Positions 62,873 to 64,000 of a stretch of DNA of 64,000 nucleotides are shown here, in pieces (positions within the stretch are counted from its first letter, which is position 1; each line of letters starts with the position of its first letter). The stretch is from assembly GCF_003259895.1 (NCBI RefSeq), contig NZ_QLME01000011.1, positions 1 through 64,000 of the forward strand, given 5' to 3'. The stretch comes from Halanaerobium saccharolyticum. Its GTDB lineage: Bacteria > Bacillota > Halanaerobiia > Halanaerobiales > Halanaerobiaceae. The translations under genes and the position numbers were made by a program. The notes beneath the pieces were generated by a model that saw only the letters and a list, made by a program, of their open reading frames with translations, ran no database searches and was not told the DNA's origin.

Positions 62873-63448
62873 GTGAAGAAAAATTTAGTAGTTTCACTGG
62901 TTTTAGTTTTTGTTTTAACATTCTCTGGTATGGCATTTGCAACAGCTCATACGCTTGATGTTGTTGGTGGTGGAGACATGCAGGAGATTTCAACTGGCAG
63001 AACTGTTGACGATTATGTGAATGCTTTAATTGAATTAACCGATGCTGATGAAGCTGGAGACATCTTCTATCCTGAAAGAAATGAAGTGAAATATCCATTT
63101 GTACCTCTTCATAAAGATGGTGAAGTTATTGGTTATGGAAGCTGGGTAAATACAATTATCTACTCTCATCCAGAAGATTTTATTGCAGTTTTAGGTATGG
63201 CTAATAACTCTAAATCTGAGGAAAGCATGGCTATAATTAAAAAATGGAAGCCGCTGGATGCCAATGATCATCATCCAGAAATGAGACAGGAAGAGTTTCT
63301 AAGTAGATATTATGGAATGAGCCTTAAAACTTCTTTTGATCCAGAAGTAGATGTAATTTCTGGTTCTACTATTTCCAGTCAAACATTCTTCTTTGAAATG
63401 AAAAATATGCTGCTTGTCTTTGAACAATATGGCCCTGAAGCAGAATAA
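62873..63448 (+). CDS. Secreted FMN-binding-like protein
   Basis: A 191-residue exported protein with a signal peptide (about 4-25, MAFATA). The C-terminal DVISGSTISSQTFFFEM resembles the D-[SG]-[GA]-A-T-x-S-S motif where FMN is bound covalently in NqrC/RnfG-type domains, with Ser in place of the usual Ala. The rest (FVPLHKDGEVIGYGSWVNTI) fits the same fold. The GTG at 62873 is seven bases after GGGAGG. The function is unknown; extracytoplasmic electron transfer is a possibility. Confidence 0.6.
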   Translation: MKKNLVVSLVLVFVLTFSGMAFATAHTLDVVGGGDMQEISTGRTVDDYVNALIELTDADEAGDIFYPERNEVKYPFVPLHKDGEVIGYGSWVNTIIYSHPEDFIAVLGMANNSKSEESMAIIKKWKPLDANDHHPEMRQEEFLSRYYGMSLKTSFDPEVDVISGSTISSQTFFFEMKNMLLVFEQYGPEAE

Positions 63449-63465
63449 ATTAATTAATTTAACTA

Positions 63466-63490
63466 GCCCACTTCATTTGAAGTGGGCCTT
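63466..63490 (+). terminator. Terminator of the FMN-binding-like gene
   Basis: GCCCACTTCA pairs exactly with TGAAGTGGGC and is followed by CTTATTATTT. About 150 bases of gene-free DNA follow to the next terminator. Confidence 0.75.
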
Positions 63491-63642
63491 ATTATTTGTA
63501 TTGTTTTCATTCAACTCACTCCCCCTCTACGAAAAACAATGTTAAACCAAGATAATATGTAGAAGAGAAATACTACCCTTAAAAATTTTATGTTCCTTAT
63601 TACATTTTAATTATATACTTTTCTAAAAATCTTTACAATAAA

Positions 63643-63671
63643 AAAACCCTCTCCTTTTGAATTGGAAAGGG
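63643..63671 (-). terminator. Terminator of the ABC transporter operon
   Basis: CCCTTTCC and GGAGAGGG form an eight-pair stem followed by U7 on the minus strand, 40 bases after the permease stop. Confidence 0.85.
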
Positions 63672-63711
63672 ATTAATTTAAATCTAATTTTAGTAATTAA
63701 TTTAAATATAA

Positions 63712-64000
63712 TCAATCTAAAGAACCACTGGTTAAACCAGAAACTATTCCTCTTTGAGCAACAAAAACAAGAATTATCATTGGAACAACCATCGTCACAC
63801 CTAAAGTACTGATTAATTCCCAGGGACGTCCATAAGGAGTTCTGGCCTGAAAAATTTCTGTTATACTAACTGTAAGGGTCTTTGCTCTCACTGAGGAACT
63901 AAAAACCAAAGGATATAATAAATTGTTCCAGGCATTAATGAAATTTATAATAGTTACAGTAACCAAGGAAGGCTTCATTGCAGGAATTACAATATAAAAT
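63712..64000 (-). CDS. Sugar ABC transporter permease, MalG type (5' part beyond window)
   Basis: The last 95 or so residues of a binding-protein-dependent permease. IVIPAMKPSLVTVTIINFINAWNNLLYPLVF is the end of the EAA loop and the next helix of MalG-family carbohydrate permeases; VPMIILVFVAQRGIVSGLTSGSLD is the typical C-terminus. The frame runs off the right edge, so the start is not visible. The sugar is unknown. Confidence 0.88.
   Translation of the reverse strand, partial: FYIVIPAMKPSLVTVTIINFINAWNNLLYPLVFSSSVRAKTLTVSITEIFQARTPYGRPWELISTLGVTMVVPMIILVFVAQRGIVSGLTSGSLD

Noticed and set aside
1-64000. CRISPR arrays, tRNA, rRNA, prophage or insertion-sequence genes
   Set aside because: I found no regularly spaced direct repeats, cloverleaf or rRNA segments, or integrase/transposase-like proteins.

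Overview
The window looks like chromosome from a low-GC, anaerobic, probably halophilic Firmicute of the Halanaerobium type. This is an inference from gene content; there is no rRNA or other phylogenetic marker here. The supporting signs are A+T-rich intergenic DNA, strong AGGAGG-type Shine-Dalgarno (SD) sites, frequent TTG/GTG starts, [FeFe]-hydrogenase maturation genes, a bifurcating-type lactate dehydrogenase cluster, a large Mrp/Mbh-type cation antiporter operon, a TAXI-TRAP importer and several iron-dependent alcohol dehydrogenases.

Layout. 0.2-4.2 kb: iron alcohol dehydrogenase, a radical SAM/SPASM maturase with an AbrB-like N-terminus, and a DUF438-hemerythrin-PAS sensor. 4.4-9.6 kb: thiamine operon thiC-thiW-thiD-thiE-thiM behind a TPP riboswitch plus terminator, and thiT behind a second TPP riboswitch whose hairpin covers the SD. 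The thiazole synthesis genes are not here, so thiazole is probably salvaged. 9.7-11.2 kb: a ParE/RelE-type toxin-antitoxin pair and a DUF2089/SHOCT-like pair. 11.4-15.3 kb: divergent SLC13 and SulP anion transporters. 15.5-19.8 kb: hydrogenase maturation operon (TM1266-like regulator, hydG, hydF, hydE). In it hydF is broken by an internal deletion plus frameshift, and a 295-nt palindromic element of unknown nature sits between hydG and hydF. 20.2-23.7 kb: TAXI-TRAP transporter.

23.9-35.1 kb: ThuA-like protein, thermonuclease, alanine-type aminotransferase, a response regulator-GGDEF protein, M20 amidohydrolase, a chemoreceptor interrupted by one in-frame TAG, then a partner-switching module (anti-sigma-type kinase, two STAS antagonists, PP2C phosphatase) with a tandem HD/HD-GYP protein. 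35.2-42.3 kb: nine-gene cation/proton antiporter operon in Mbh A-H order with three ion-pumping subunits. 42.3-48.9 kb: butanol-type dehydrogenase, a membrane-anchored glycerophosphodiesterase that seems to start at ATT, an LtaS-like enzyme and a GH95 glycosidase. 49.2-57.0 kb: lactate regulon (GntR regulator, permease, EtfB, EtfA, FAD lactate dehydrogenase, lactate racemase) with two matching operators. 57.2-64 kb: ComEC/ComEA-like hydrolase, a c-di-GMP-I riboswitch controlling an unknown secreted protein, a third iron alcohol dehydrogenase, a zinc-ribbon gene killed by TAA, alkaline phosphatase, a secreted FMN-binding-like protein and the end of a sugar ABC permease.

Together the genes suggest a fermenter that takes up and oxidises lactate or makes alcohols, disposes of electrons through [FeFe]-hydrogenase, manages Na+/H+ balance and uses c-di-GMP signalling. 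I saw no tRNA, rRNA, CRISPR array, prophage or transposase gene. Several genes (hydF, the chemoreceptor, the zinc ribbon) are disrupted. A small family of GTACC-type inverted repeats occupies intergenic gaps.
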